64,000 bases of DNA from Phycisphaerae bacterium. GTDB lineage: Bacteria; Chloroflexota; Anaerolineae; 4572-78; J111. The notes under the pieces were generated by a model. The model made no database searches. It was not told the origin of the DNA and saw only the letters and a program-made list of their open reading frames with translations. The stretch covers positions 52,194 to 116,193 of the forward strand of contig JANQQF010000061.1 in the NCBI GenBank assembly GCA_028285035.1, read 5' to 3'. Position numbers and translations under genes: made by a program. Shown here in pieces: positions 1-7,235 of this stretch (positions are counted from its first letter, which is position 1; the number at the start of each line of letters is the position of its first letter).

Positions 1-1494
1 CGTAGTCAACTCGCTAGAAATATCCAGCCGATGATCCGGCACAGTGACATGGAAGGTTGGTATATCCGCCGAGACGGGTTCTACTGTGAACTCTAAGGCC
101 TCCAGAATGCGCCGAATTTCAGCCACCTCAATTTCGATACCAAGAATACGCGTGACTTCGGACTGAGGTAACTCGACGGTTGTCACTGGTGTTTCCTTAT
201 GAACAAAATCGATGACGTCCCCAATAATCGTGCCACCCGCCAGTTCAGCCATCAATTTGGCCCCACGTAAAGCCCCAAGCAAGGCTTGCGACGGATGGAC
301 CCCACGACTGAAACGATAAGCTGCCTCGGAGAAGATGTTCAGGGCTTGGCTTGTCTTACGAATATTGATGAAGTTCCAAGCCGCCGCTTCGAGCAAGATA
401 TTGGTGCTGGTGTCGCTGACCTCGCTCTCGCCACCCCCCATAATTCCGCCGATGCTAAGATTGCTCTTGGAGTCGGTCACGAGAATGGAGAAGGGCGGCA
501 TCTTGTGCGTTTTCCCATCAAGCGTGAGCACTTCCTCGTCGGCCTCGGCCAAGCGAGTGATGATGCGAACCGGAGCATCTTTTCCTTCAGTTCCATCGGC
601 CCGACGACGGAGGACATCCCAATCAAAGGCGTGGTTGGGCTGCCCCATCTCCAGCATCACATAGTTACTGATATCAACGATATTATTGATGGGCCGCATC
701 CCTGCCATCGACAGCCGCCGTTGCATCCAAAAGGGCGACTCTTTGATCTCAACCCCTTCAATCAAAACGGCGGTGAAGCGTGGATTAAGCTCAGGATCAG
801 TCGTTTCAAAAATGACCTTACCTTCACTATTTCCGCTTGTTTCCGGCCAGGTTGTGTCAGGATAACGCAATGGCTGGTCGGTGAGTGCGGCGACTTCGCG
901 AGCCACGCCCAAGATCGATGAGCAACGAACCAAGTTGGGGGTTAGCTCGATATCAAGAACAGCATCGCCCCAAATATCAACGATGCTTGTGCCAGGCGCC
1001 GCCTCATCTTGGGCAATGATAATGCCCGCGTGCTCTTCACTCATCCCGATTTCTTTGGGCGAACAAAGCATATTTTTGTTCATAATGCCCCGAATTTCCC
1101 GGCCTTTGAGCTTGACCTTCTTGAGTTCTTTGGAGTGGCCGTCGTACACATAGCCACCCTCACGGATCATTGGCGATTTGAGGTTGAGGTGACTGAGATC
1201 GCCTTGTCCTTTGAAGGGCTGCAAATTTTCGGCCCCTGTGACGATCACTTCTGGCTCATCTGTGCCCACATCAACGGTAGCCAACACCAATCGGTCTGCA
1301 TTGGGATGTTGTTCCACTTTCAAAATCTGGGCCAACACCAGCTTTTCTGGATTCCACTCCAAATCAGCCCCTGGTAATCCGATATATTCGATGCCGCCTA
1401 TTTCAAGGCCAGCCAATGTCAAACGCTCGGCAAGTTCTTCAACCGAAAGCGTGATATCAACAAAATCTTTTAACCAACTAACAGGTACTTTCAT
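1..1494 (-). CDS. pheT: Phenylalanyl-tRNA synthetase beta subunit (partial, C-terminus outside window)
   Basis: Charges tRNA-Phe together with PheS as a cytoplasmic alpha2-beta2 enzyme. The reverse strand is open from the ATG at 1494 to the window edge, giving 498 visible residues. The N-terminus reads MKVPVSWLKDFVDITLSVEE, typical of PheT, followed by the tRNA-binding/EMAP-like segment (HPNADRLVLATVDVG) and the B3/B4 core (GGIMGGGESEVSDTSTN, SRGVHPSQA). The C-terminal B5-B8 part is cut off. It lies 119 nt downstream of pheS on the same strand, the usual pheS-pheT order. No anomaly is visible. Confidence 0.95.
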   Translation of the reverse strand, partial: MKVPVSWLKDFVDITLSVEELAERLTLAGLEIGGIEYIGLPGADLEWNPEKLVLAQILKVEQHPNADRLVLATVDVGTDEPEVIVTGAENLQPFKGQGDLSHLNLKSPMIREGGYVYDGHSKELKKVKLKGREIRGIMNKNMLCSPKEIGMSEEHAGIIIAQDEAAPGTSIVDIWGDAVLDIELTPNLVRCSSILGVAREVAALTDQPLRYPDTTWPETSGNSEGKVIFETTDPELNPRFTAVLIEGVEIKESPFWMQRRLSMAGMRPINNIVDISNYVMLEMGQPNHAFDWDVLRRRADGTEGKDAPVRIITRLAEADEEVLTLDGKTHKMPPFSILVTDSKSNLSIGGIMGGGESEVSDTSTNILLEAAAWNFINIRKTSQALNIFSEAAYRFSRGVHPSQALLGALRGAKLMAELAGGTIIGDVIDFVHKETPVTTVELPQSEVTRILGIEIEVAEIRRILEALEFTVEPVSADIPTFHVTVPDHRLDISSELTT

Positions 1495-1574
1495 TATTAT
1501 TGCACTCGATTATTCATGAAATTTTGTAACTGCTCAAGGTGAGTAACCAGTAATTGGCATCTAGTTTTTTAAAG

Positions 1575-1602
1575 AATTACTACTTACTAATTACCAATTA
1601 CG
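1575..1602. repeat. Heptad-phased degenerate tandem repeat
   Basis: Four 7-nt units (AATTACT, ACTTACT, AATTACC, AATTACG) lie between pheS and pheT. They are degenerate but keep a strict 7-nt phase. The same kind of element, with other unit sequences, occurs in many gaps of this window. Confidence 0.6.
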
Positions 1603-1613
1603 ATTGTTCCTTA

Positions 1614-2639
1614 TTAGAACTGCTCTAAGAAGCGTAAATCATTGCCCCAGAAGTAGCGGATATCTTCGATTCCGTGACGAAGCATTGTAATCCGCTCTGG
1701 CCCCATCCCAAAGGCAAAGCCGCTGAATTCATTAGGATCATAACCACCATTACGCAGGACATTGGGATGAACCATACCGCAGCCTAAAATTTCCAACCAC
1801 CCAGTATATTTACAGATGCGGCAGCCTTTACCGTCACACAAGAAACATTGCACATCCATCTCGGCTGACGGCTCAGTGAAGGGGAAGTGACTGGCCCGGA
1901 AACGTACGGGACGGCCTTCACCATAAAGCCGATTGGTGAAGTTAATCAAGGTGCCCTTCAAATCACTGAAGCGGATACCGCGTCCGACGGCCAAACCTTC
2001 CACCTGATGGAATTGAATTTCAGAACGGGCTGTAATTTGCTCGTGGCGATAGCACATTCCCGGTAAAATTACTCGAATTGGCTCGGGGCAGTATTCACGC
2101 ATCACTCGTACCTGCCCTGGGGAGGTGTGGGTGCGGAGTAGAACATCTGGGTTGGTGGTGTAGAAGGTGTCCTGCATCTCACGAGCGGGATGATCTGGCG
2201 GGAAGTTGAGCAATTGGAAGTTCATCTCATCCGTCTCAACATCTCGGCTCCGGTATACCTGGAAGCCCATATCAGCCCAAATTTGATAAATTCGGCGCAA
2301 TGTTTGGGTGCTGGGGTGCAAGCGACCACGTGAGACCGGGCGCCCCGGTAAGGTCACATCCAAAGCCCCCGCCGCCAAGTCTGCTTCCATCTCAGCCGCT
2401 TTTATAGTTGAGGCCTTGCTTTCAAACTCGGCCTCCAACTCCTGCCGAACCTCGTTCGCCCGTTTCCCAAAGGTAGGCCGCTCGTCGGCTGACAATTCGC
2501 CCACCCGACGTAACATTTGAGGGATTTGCCCCTTACGCCCGATATACTTGCTATTCCAGGCATCTAAGGCCTCGCCCGTTTCAAGCTGAACCAGTTCAGT
2601 GCGAGCTGTTTCGGCTAACGTTTCAAGTTGGTCAAGCAT
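1614..2639 (-). CDS. pheS: Phenylalanyl-tRNA synthetase alpha subunit
   Basis: Catalytic subunit of the cytoplasmic Phe-tRNA synthetase. It has 341 residues, the normal family length. The first ~85 residues form the coiled-coil tRNA-binding arm (NSKYIGRKGQIPQMLRRVG). The class II catalytic domain follows, with HPAREMQDTFY (motif 2 region), HQVEGLAVG and the C-terminal GFAFGMGPERITMLRHGI motif 3. A Cys pair-rich loop (CFLCDGKGCRICKYTG) before motif 3 suggests a small metal knuckle, seen in some bacterial PheS proteins. The start ATG at 2639 has AGGAG 8 nt upstream. It heads the pheS-pheT unit. Confidence 0.97.
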   Translation of the reverse strand: MLDQLETLAETARTELVQLETGEALDAWNSKYIGRKGQIPQMLRRVGELSADERPTFGKRANEVRQELEAEFESKASTIKAAEMEADLAAGALDVTLPGRPVSRGRLHPSTQTLRRIYQIWADMGFQVYRSRDVETDEMNFQLLNFPPDHPAREMQDTFYTTNPDVLLRTHTSPGQVRVMREYCPEPIRVILPGMCYRHEQITARSEIQFHQVEGLAVGRGIRFSDLKGTLINFTNRLYGEGRPVRFRASHFPFTEPSAEMDVQCFLCDGKGCRICKYTGWLEILGCGMVHPNVLRNGGYDPNEFSGFAFGMGPERITMLRHGIEDIRYFWGNDLRFLEQF

Positions 2640-2656
2640 CTACATCTCCTAAAAAT

Positions 2657-2677
2657 AGTGGGTAGTGGGTAGTGAGA
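2657..2677. repeat. Heptad-phased repeat (AGTGGGT family)
   Basis: Three 7-nt units AGTGGGT, AGTGGGT, AGTGAGA sit just upstream of pheS. The same unit family recurs at 5643-5673 and 11774-11787. Confidence 0.6.
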
Positions 2678-2752
2678 ACAAACATCTGATCTCCCATACC
2701 CAATTTTGTATCTTAATCGTTCTAAAGGTTTACAACAAATTTCAAGGCAAAC

Positions 2753-2786
2753 AAAAAGGGCGCAACCACGAATGGCTGCGCCCTTT
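2753..2786 (-). terminator. Rho-independent terminator of the 55-aa protein gene
   Basis: A perfect 10-bp stem (AAAGGGCGCA / TGCGCCCTTT) with a 12-nt loop is followed on the minus strand by TTTTTGTTT. It lies 27 nt past the stop of the small gene and ahead of pheS. Confidence 0.85.
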
Positions 2787-2812
2787 GCAATGTAAGTTCT
2801 AGAAACTTCTCA

Positions 2813-2980
2813 TCAACCTCCGACCAGCGCAGACCATATCGTCGTGCCAAAGAAATAAAAAATGCCTGCAAAAAACGTTGCAAGCACGGCAAATTGAAGC
2901 TGATTGTTTTTATCTTCTGTTCGGGCAATTACTTTAATTTGAGGTTGTTTTTTGATGAGTTGTTGATAGTGCTTGTTCAT
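2813..2980 (-). CDS. Small single-span membrane protein, 55 aa
   Basis: Not recognised as a named family. Starting at the ATG at 2980 (CGGGAG RBS 8 nt upstream) the protein is 55 residues. A basic, hydrophilic N-terminus (MNKHYQQLIKKQPQIKVIAR) is followed by one hydrophobic helix (FAVLATFFAGIFYFFGTTIW) and a short tail. The gene is a self-contained unit: a near-consensus promoter at 3008-3036, its own RBS and a strong terminator, which argues that it is real and well expressed. A longer reading from further upstream would place the promoter inside the coding region. An N-in/C-out inner-membrane location is likely; the role is unknown. Confidence 0.7.
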   Translation of the reverse strand: MNKHYQQLIKKQPQIKVIARTEDKNNQLQFAVLATFFAGIFYFFGTTIWSALVGG

Positions 2981-3007
2981 ATATGTCTCCCGCGAAATAA
3001 TGCTAAC

Positions 3008-3036
3008 ACTATAGCATGCAACATGAGGCATGTCAA
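3008..3036 (-). promoter_or_regulatory. Sigma70-type promoter of the 55-aa protein gene
   Basis: On the minus strand, TTGACA (3036-3031), a 17-nt spacer, then TATAGT (3013-3008). Transcription should start near 3001, about 20 nt before the ATG at 2980. Confidence 0.75.
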
Positions 3037-3105
3037 CCCCTATTTCGGATAAGATATCCTAAAATTTTTGACCTGCTATTACGCGCAAATTCCTATCATA
3101 GCAAG

Positions 3106-3158
3106 AAAACCCCGCAGGTTCATCAGAGCCAAAGCGCTGAATTCATCCACGGGGTTTT
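3106..3158 (-). terminator. Terminator hairpin downstream of doxX
   Basis: AAAACCCCG and CGGGGTTTT form a 9-bp stem around a 35-nt loop. It ends 42 nt past the doxX stop and runs into T-rich sequence on either strand. Confidence 0.65.
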
Positions 3159-3199
3159 GAAATTTTAGTTTGTTTGGAAATCAGTTTTATGACAATGTC

Positions 3200-3580
3200 C
3201 TAACGGCTCGCAATAGGCGCTAATTTGTAACGCCCGTAAGCAACAAAACCAGCTAAGGCCATTAAAATAATATTTGGAATAATTCCGCCAAATTCACCTC
3301 GGATCAAATGAAAAATGGCCGCGAATAACATGATTAACACGAGTCCTGCTGCTGCCAAGGGTGTCAAATATGGCTGAATACGAGTTGCTGCAGGTAAAAT
3401 CACACCCAAACCACCCGCAATTTCAGCGACACCAATAAAAAGAACTAAGCCAGCTGGCACTGCACTCACCCAAGCCATCTGAGTTGCTAATTCAGCATAA
3501 GGGGTTGATACCTTCATAAACCCGGCCCCCACAAATGCAAGCCCGATCAGAACTTGTACGATCCATAATGCAATTCTCAT
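3200..3580 (-). CDS. DoxX family membrane protein
   Basis: Four-helix inner-membrane protein of the DoxX family, 126 residues from the ATG at 3580, which has AAGGAGAG 7 nt upstream. Helices are visible at about 1-20 (IALWIVQVLIGLAFVGAGF), 45-65, 70-95 and 98-115. The family signature region FVGAGFMKVSTPYAELATQ and GVAEIAGGLGVILPAATR is intact. DoxX proteins are linked to redox or thiosulfate/sulfur metabolism in some species, but the substrate here cannot be read. An upstream in-frame extension would run across the promoter and operators and is not used. The promoter at 3651-3679 carries two identical half-site palindromes, so repression is likely. Confidence 0.85.
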   Translation of the reverse strand: MRIALWIVQVLIGLAFVGAGFMKVSTPYAELATQMAWVSAVPAGLVLFIGVAEIAGGLGVILPAATRIQPYLTPLAAAGLVLIMLFAAIFHLIRGEFGGIIPNIILMALAGFVAYGRYKLAPIASR

Positions 3581-3623
3581 AACACTCTCCTTAAAAGATA
3601 GAAATTTTGAGATCCAATCAAAT

Positions 3624-3679
3624 GGACGATTGTCCATATACGCAGGCAGGATTATAGTGGACCCAAGTCCGTTTGTCAA
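3624..3679 (-). promoter_or_regulatory. doxX promoter with two GGAC-N4-GTCC operators
   Basis: Minus strand -35 TTGACA (3679-3674), 17-nt spacer, -10 TATAAT (3656-3651). One inverted repeat GGAC-N4-GTCC (3659-3670) fills the spacer. A second, GGAC-N4-GTCC inside TGGACGATTGTCCA (3623-3636), covers about +9 to +22. The two centres are 35 bp apart. A site between -35 and -10 plus one over the start region is the layout of a repressor-controlled promoter. Confidence 0.7.
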
Positions 3680-3715
3680 AATTTCGCAAATTAAGCAGGC
3701 ATTATGTTTTACAAA

Positions 3716-4120
3716 TTAAACGTTAAGCGCGATTGCATTCTTTGATTTTGATCTTAACGCACATTGTGCACAACTGGTTTTGATCTCCTCTTTATGTTGC
3801 GCCACGTTACGCTTGACCTCATCAAGTAATTTTTGCCGCAACAATGGATCTTCAAATGCCCCAGACAAGCAATACAAACAGTTGTCAATTTTTTCTGTAT
3901 GGTTTAGGACACAACTGTTATAGGAACAGGTCAGTAAACCAGTTGATTGCAATTCTTGAAGCATTGTCTCCAGCAAATCTTCACTTTCAAGAAATAGCTG
4001 TTTTGCCAAATCTGGTACAGACTCACTTTGATCAGGTTTTTCATAAAGATGAAGTAAGACCCGCAACTTTTGAAATGAATTGATTTTATAAGCCTGAATA
4101 CAATTACCTACTTTTGCCAT
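3716..4120 (-). CDS. Putative winged-helix regulator with C-terminal cysteines
   Basis: No family recognised with certainty. The protein has 134 residues and an excellent RBS (TAAGGAGG, 5 nt from ATG). Residues 15-62 read like a winged helix (FQKLRVLLHLYEK, VPDLAKQLFLESEDLLETM, LQSTGLL), similar to Rrf2/MarR N-termini. The C-terminal half has paired cysteines C65/C70, C81/C84 and C117/C120 (plus C7), a possible Fe-S, heme or metal site. It follows hemG by 31 nt, so it is probably the last gene of a hemA-hemG operon, and it is adjacent to the operator-bearing doxX promoter. It could be a redox/heme-responsive repressor; this is inferred from context. Confidence 0.6.
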   Translation of the reverse strand: MAKVGNCIQAYKINSFQKLRVLLHLYEKPDQSESVPDLAKQLFLESEDLLETMLQELQSTGLLTCSYNSCVLNHTEKIDNCLYCLSGAFEDPLLRQKLLDEVKRNVAQHKEEIKTSCAQCALRSKSKNAIALNV

Positions 4121-4151
4121 ACATTCCTCCTTAGTCTTAGCAATTAAGTGT

Positions 4152-5618
4152 TTAGAGTGCAGTTGCTACAAGCGGTTCGGATATCTTCACCGCAATCCCA
4201 GCTTGATAATTCACTTGATCAATCACCTGACCAACAACTTGGCGAGCTTGTTTAACACAATCTGGGATACCAATGCCCCGATAGGCACTACCTGTCAGAT
4301 ATAAGCCTGGAATAGTCGCGGTCAGTTGCTCAATTTCTGCGACTCGGTCAAGGTGCCCTACATCATATTGGGGGCTGCCATTAGGCCAACGAAATACCTT
4401 GCTGATGGTTGGCTCAGCCGTGATGCCCATCAGCTCGCGAACCGTCTGGCGCGCTGTCGAAATTAAGGCGTCGTCACATCGATCCACAAAATGAGAACGG
4501 CCATCGCCACCGATAAACAAACGCAACAACAGGCCAGCTTCCGGCGCACGATGATCGAACTTGATTGAGGACCAGGTACAGGCTGAAATTTGTGGGTTTT
4601 CAGCACGGGGGATCATAAAGCCAAACCCGTCTAAGTCATCAGGTAAATCAGCCTGTTCATACCCCAAGGAAACGGTCGCTGTAGACGCATAGCGGATCTC
4701 TCGTAGCTTTTCGACCAAGTCCAAGTCAACAGATCGCAACAGATTAGCTGCGCTGTAAGCAGGAACGGCCAAGATGACTGCATCCGTGTACAAGGGAGAT
4801 CTGGTTTCATCTTCAAAAATCACTTCAAAACCAGATGCATTGCGCTTGATTTCGGCAATCTGGCAATTAACTCTCAGGTCACCCTTGAGTTTACTAACCA
4901 AAGTTTCAACCAACTCATTCATCCCTCCCTGTAAGCTGGTAAACATTGAGAGAGGTTTACTATTTTGGTCGCTCCTTTGCTTGGCGTTCGCTTTTGAAGA
5001 TTGCATCGCCCTAATCAAGCTACCATACTTCTGCTCCATTTGAGTGAACATCGGGAAGGTACTTTGAATACTGAGGCGTTCTGGGTCGGCCATATAAATT
5101 CCAGCCATCATCGGCCCAGCAATTTTATCGACAGCCTCTTGGCCTAAGCGACGCCCAAAAAAGCTGGCCAAACTCTCATCACCTTGCTCCTGACGAGCCG
5201 GACGGATCAAATCAAGCCCCATTCGCAACTTCCCCCACATTGAAATCAAGGGAGATTTAGCGAAGGGGACAAACTCAGTGGGGATTGTTAGCCGAAAGCC
5301 ACCAGGAAAAGGAACAAGCTCGTCATCTTGCAAGACAAAGACATTACGACGTTCATCATTTGTGGGCAGTAATCGATCAAGCAACCCCAAATCACGGCAC
5401 AATTGGGTGGCCCAAGGCTTCTGTGTAATAAAGGAGTCAGGGCCACCTTCAATCACAAACTCATCTTCGGTTTCGGTAATGATTTTCCCCCCAAAACGAG
5501 ACCCAGCCTCGATCAATGTGTAATCAAGTTGTATCCCTGCATCACGGGCCTCACATTGCAAATAGAAAGCTGTAGCTAACCCTGCAATACCTCCACCGAT
5601 AATTGTTACATGTGTCAT
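4152..5618 (-). CDS. hemY: Protoporphyrinogen/coproporphyrinogen oxidase (HemY/HemG type)
   Basis: FAD-dependent oxidase of late heme synthesis, converting the porphyrinogen to the porphyrin; membrane-associated or cytosolic. It has 488 residues from MTHVTIIGGGIAGLATAFYL, with the dinucleotide-binding GGGIAGL at 8-14 and IEAGSRFGGK about 30 residues later. The C-terminal FAD segment GLYLTGSAYRGIGIPDCVKQA is intact. The ATG at 5618 has AAGGGGGAA upstream; the further upstream reading is only intergenic repeat DNA. It lies 67 nt after hemA. Whether the substrate is coproporphyrinogen or protoporphyrinogen cannot be told from sequence alone. Confidence 0.92.
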   Translation of the reverse strand: MTHVTIIGGGIAGLATAFYLQCEARDAGIQLDYTLIEAGSRFGGKIITETEDEFVIEGGPDSFITQKPWATQLCRDLGLLDRLLPTNDERRNVFVLQDDELVPFPGGFRLTIPTEFVPFAKSPLISMWGKLRMGLDLIRPARQEQGDESLASFFGRRLGQEAVDKIAGPMMAGIYMADPERLSIQSTFPMFTQMEQKYGSLIRAMQSSKANAKQRSDQNSKPLSMFTSLQGGMNELVETLVSKLKGDLRVNCQIAEIKRNASGFEVIFEDETRSPLYTDAVILAVPAYSAANLLRSVDLDLVEKLREIRYASTATVSLGYEQADLPDDLDGFGFMIPRAENPQISACTWSSIKFDHRAPEAGLLLRLFIGGDGRSHFVDRCDDALISTARQTVRELMGITAEPTISKVFRWPNGSPQYDVGHLDRVAEIEQLTATIPGLYLTGSAYRGIGIPDCVKQARQVVGQVIDQVNYQAGIAVKISEPLVATAL

Positions 5619-5642
5619 GATTGTTCCCCCTTTAATAAGAAT

Positions 5643-5673
5643 AGTGGCTAGTGAGTAGTGGGTAGTGGGTAGT
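5643..5673. repeat. Heptad-phased repeat (AGTGGGT family)
   Basis: AGTGGCT, AGTGAGT, AGTGGGT, AGTGGGT, AGT: 4.4 units in strict 7-nt phase, in the hemA-hemY gap. Confidence 0.65.
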
Positions 5674-5685
5674 AAAAATTCGTAA

Positions 5686-6990
5686 CTACACAGGCGGCAC
5701 ATTAATCTCATCCAAGGCAAAGACCTTACGTAAGGCCATAATATAATCGGTCCCATTCCCACTCGCCGCTTCTTGTTTGAGAAAGATGGTGGGATCGTGC
5801 AGAATTTTGTTCACCAGCCGATGGCTCATCGTCGCCACGAGATTTTGCTCACGATCGTCCAACTCCAGTCGATTAAACAGACGGGTCAACTCATCCTGTC
5901 TAAAACCTTCCATCCTTCGTCGCAAGGCAGTAATCGTGGGCACAGCGTCTAATGAGGCGAACCACGCCATAAATTTAACAACCTCATCCTCGACAATTGT
6001 CTGCACCTTGGGAATTTCCCCCTCACGCTTTTTTACATTCTCATCGGCCTGCTCTTGTAAATCGTCGATGTTGTAAAGAGAAACATTGGGCAAGCTCTGA
6101 ATTTCAGGATCAACATCACGAGGCACAGCCAAATCAATGATAAAAAACAAATCACGTTCTGCATTGTTTTCGCGAGCGAGTTCAAGCGTTTCTCGACTGA
6201 GAATCGAATGAGGCGCACCTGTCGAGGTGATAATAATTTCTGCCTCGGCCAAGGCCTTTGGTAGCTGCTGCATAGAAATTGCTCGTCCATTCCAGGCATT
6301 GGCCAGTTCAACGGCTTTGTCATAGGTACGATTAGCCACCACAATGTCCTGAATGCCCCGGTTGATTAAACTTCGTACCGTCACTGCCCCCATCTCACCT
6401 GCCCCAATTAGCAGTACCTGACGATTAGTATAGTCATCTCCCACGACCTCTTCTACTAGCCTCGCTGCCACAGAGCTAACCGAGGCGGCATTGTAGCCAA
6501 TCGCGGTCTCAGTTCGGGCCCGTTTGCCGGTGCGGATAGCTGAACGAAACAAGCTGGCCAAAATCGTGCCTGCGGCATCTTGGCTAAGCGCAGCCTCATA
6601 AGATCGAGCAATCTGACCTAAAATCTGCGGTTCACCCACGACCATCGAGTCGATCCCTGCAGCCACCCCCATCAAATGCCAGACCACATCATCATCCTGC
6701 AAAATATAAAGATGAGAGGCAAAGGCCTTGAGGGGAACATCACAAGCCTCACTAAGAAATTTTGTAATGGAGTCGATGGCGGCATCTACATCATAAACCG
6801 TGGCGTATATTTCCAGGCGGTTGCACGTTGATAAAATAACACCTTCATTTGTCTGGGCCAGATGTCCCTCAGTGTGGGTGTGGCCAAAATATGTTAAGGC
6901 CGAGCGAATCATCGCCGGAGTAAAAGCCATTCGTTCGCGCACTTCTACAGGGGCCGTTTTATGGCTCAGTCCCACCAAAACAATGTTCAT
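5686..6990 (-). CDS. hemA: Glutamyl-tRNA reductase
   Basis: First step of C5 tetrapyrrole synthesis: NADPH-dependent reduction of Glu-tRNA to glutamate-1-semialdehyde, cytoplasmic. 434 residues from MNIVLVGLSHKTAPVEVRE. The catalytic Cys is C56 in STCNRLEIY, the NADPH site is GAGEMGAVTVRSL, the conserved GEPQILGQ motif is present and the C-terminal dimerisation helix is complete. The ATG at 6990 has TAAGGGAG upstream; the upstream extension would cross a terminator-like hairpin. It heads hemA-hemY-regulator. A 7-2-7 palindrome lies 118 nt upstream, with a TATAAC -10 candidate at 7084-7079 about 35 nt from its centre. Confidence 0.95.
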   Translation of the reverse strand: MNIVLVGLSHKTAPVEVRERMAFTPAMIRSALTYFGHTHTEGHLAQTNEGVILSTCNRLEIYATVYDVDAAIDSITKFLSEACDVPLKAFASHLYILQDDDVVWHLMGVAAGIDSMVVGEPQILGQIARSYEAALSQDAAGTILASLFRSAIRTGKRARTETAIGYNAASVSSVAARLVEEVVGDDYTNRQVLLIGAGEMGAVTVRSLINRGIQDIVVANRTYDKAVELANAWNGRAISMQQLPKALAEAEIIITSTGAPHSILSRETLELARENNAERDLFFIIDLAVPRDVDPEIQSLPNVSLYNIDDLQEQADENVKKREGEIPKVQTIVEDEVVKFMAWFASLDAVPTITALRRRMEGFRQDELTRLFNRLELDDREQNLVATMSHRLVNKILHDPTIFLKQEAASGNGTDYIMALRKVFALDEINVPPV

Positions 6991-7042
6991 CTTTACTACT
7001 CCCTTAGTGAGTCTAAGTGAATTTCTAGGCATACTATAAAAC

Positions 7043-7080
7043 AACCCCAACTCAAATACGCCAGACGTTTGGTTGGGGTT
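7043..7080 (-). terminator. Hairpin between the SUMF1-like gene and hemA
   Basis: AACCCCAA / TTGGGGTT stem around a 22-nt loop, followed on the minus strand by GTTTTAT. It probably ends the upstream transcript, and it overlaps the likely hemA start region. Confidence 0.6.
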
Positions 7081-7107
7081 ATAACTGGTTTGCTTGACAG
7101 TGTTTGA

Positions 7108-7125
7108 CCTAGTCAGTTGGCTAGG
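7108..7125. promoter_or_regulatory. 7-2-7 palindrome, copy 1 (hemA)
   Basis: CCTAGTCAGTTGGCTAGG: two inverted heptamers CTAGTCA and TGGCTAG with a 2-nt gap. It lies upstream of hemA. On the minus strand its centre is about 35 nt from TATAAC, consistent with an activator site near -42. Confidence 0.6.
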
Positions 7126-7163
7126 TGTGAATGATGAATTGTGAATAAAATACTGGTTCCATT

Positions 7164-7201
7164 GCTCTGCGTTAGAACTGACCAGTGTAACAACGCAGAG
7201 C
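7164..7201. other. Inverted repeat upstream of hemA
   Basis: GCTCTGCGTT / AACGCAGAGC, perfect 10-bp arms with an 18-nt loop. The loop contains a half copy of the palindrome (ACTGACCAGTG). No T-run on either side, so not an obvious terminator. Confidence 0.5.
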
Positions 7202-7235
7202 ACTGTTACAAGAAAAGTCATCCAAATTTTCGGTA

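Noticed and set aside
286..1519. Several plus-strand open frames over pheT
   Set aside because: The minus strand reads as a full-length PheT N-terminal part with family motifs; the plus-strand frames are its complement.
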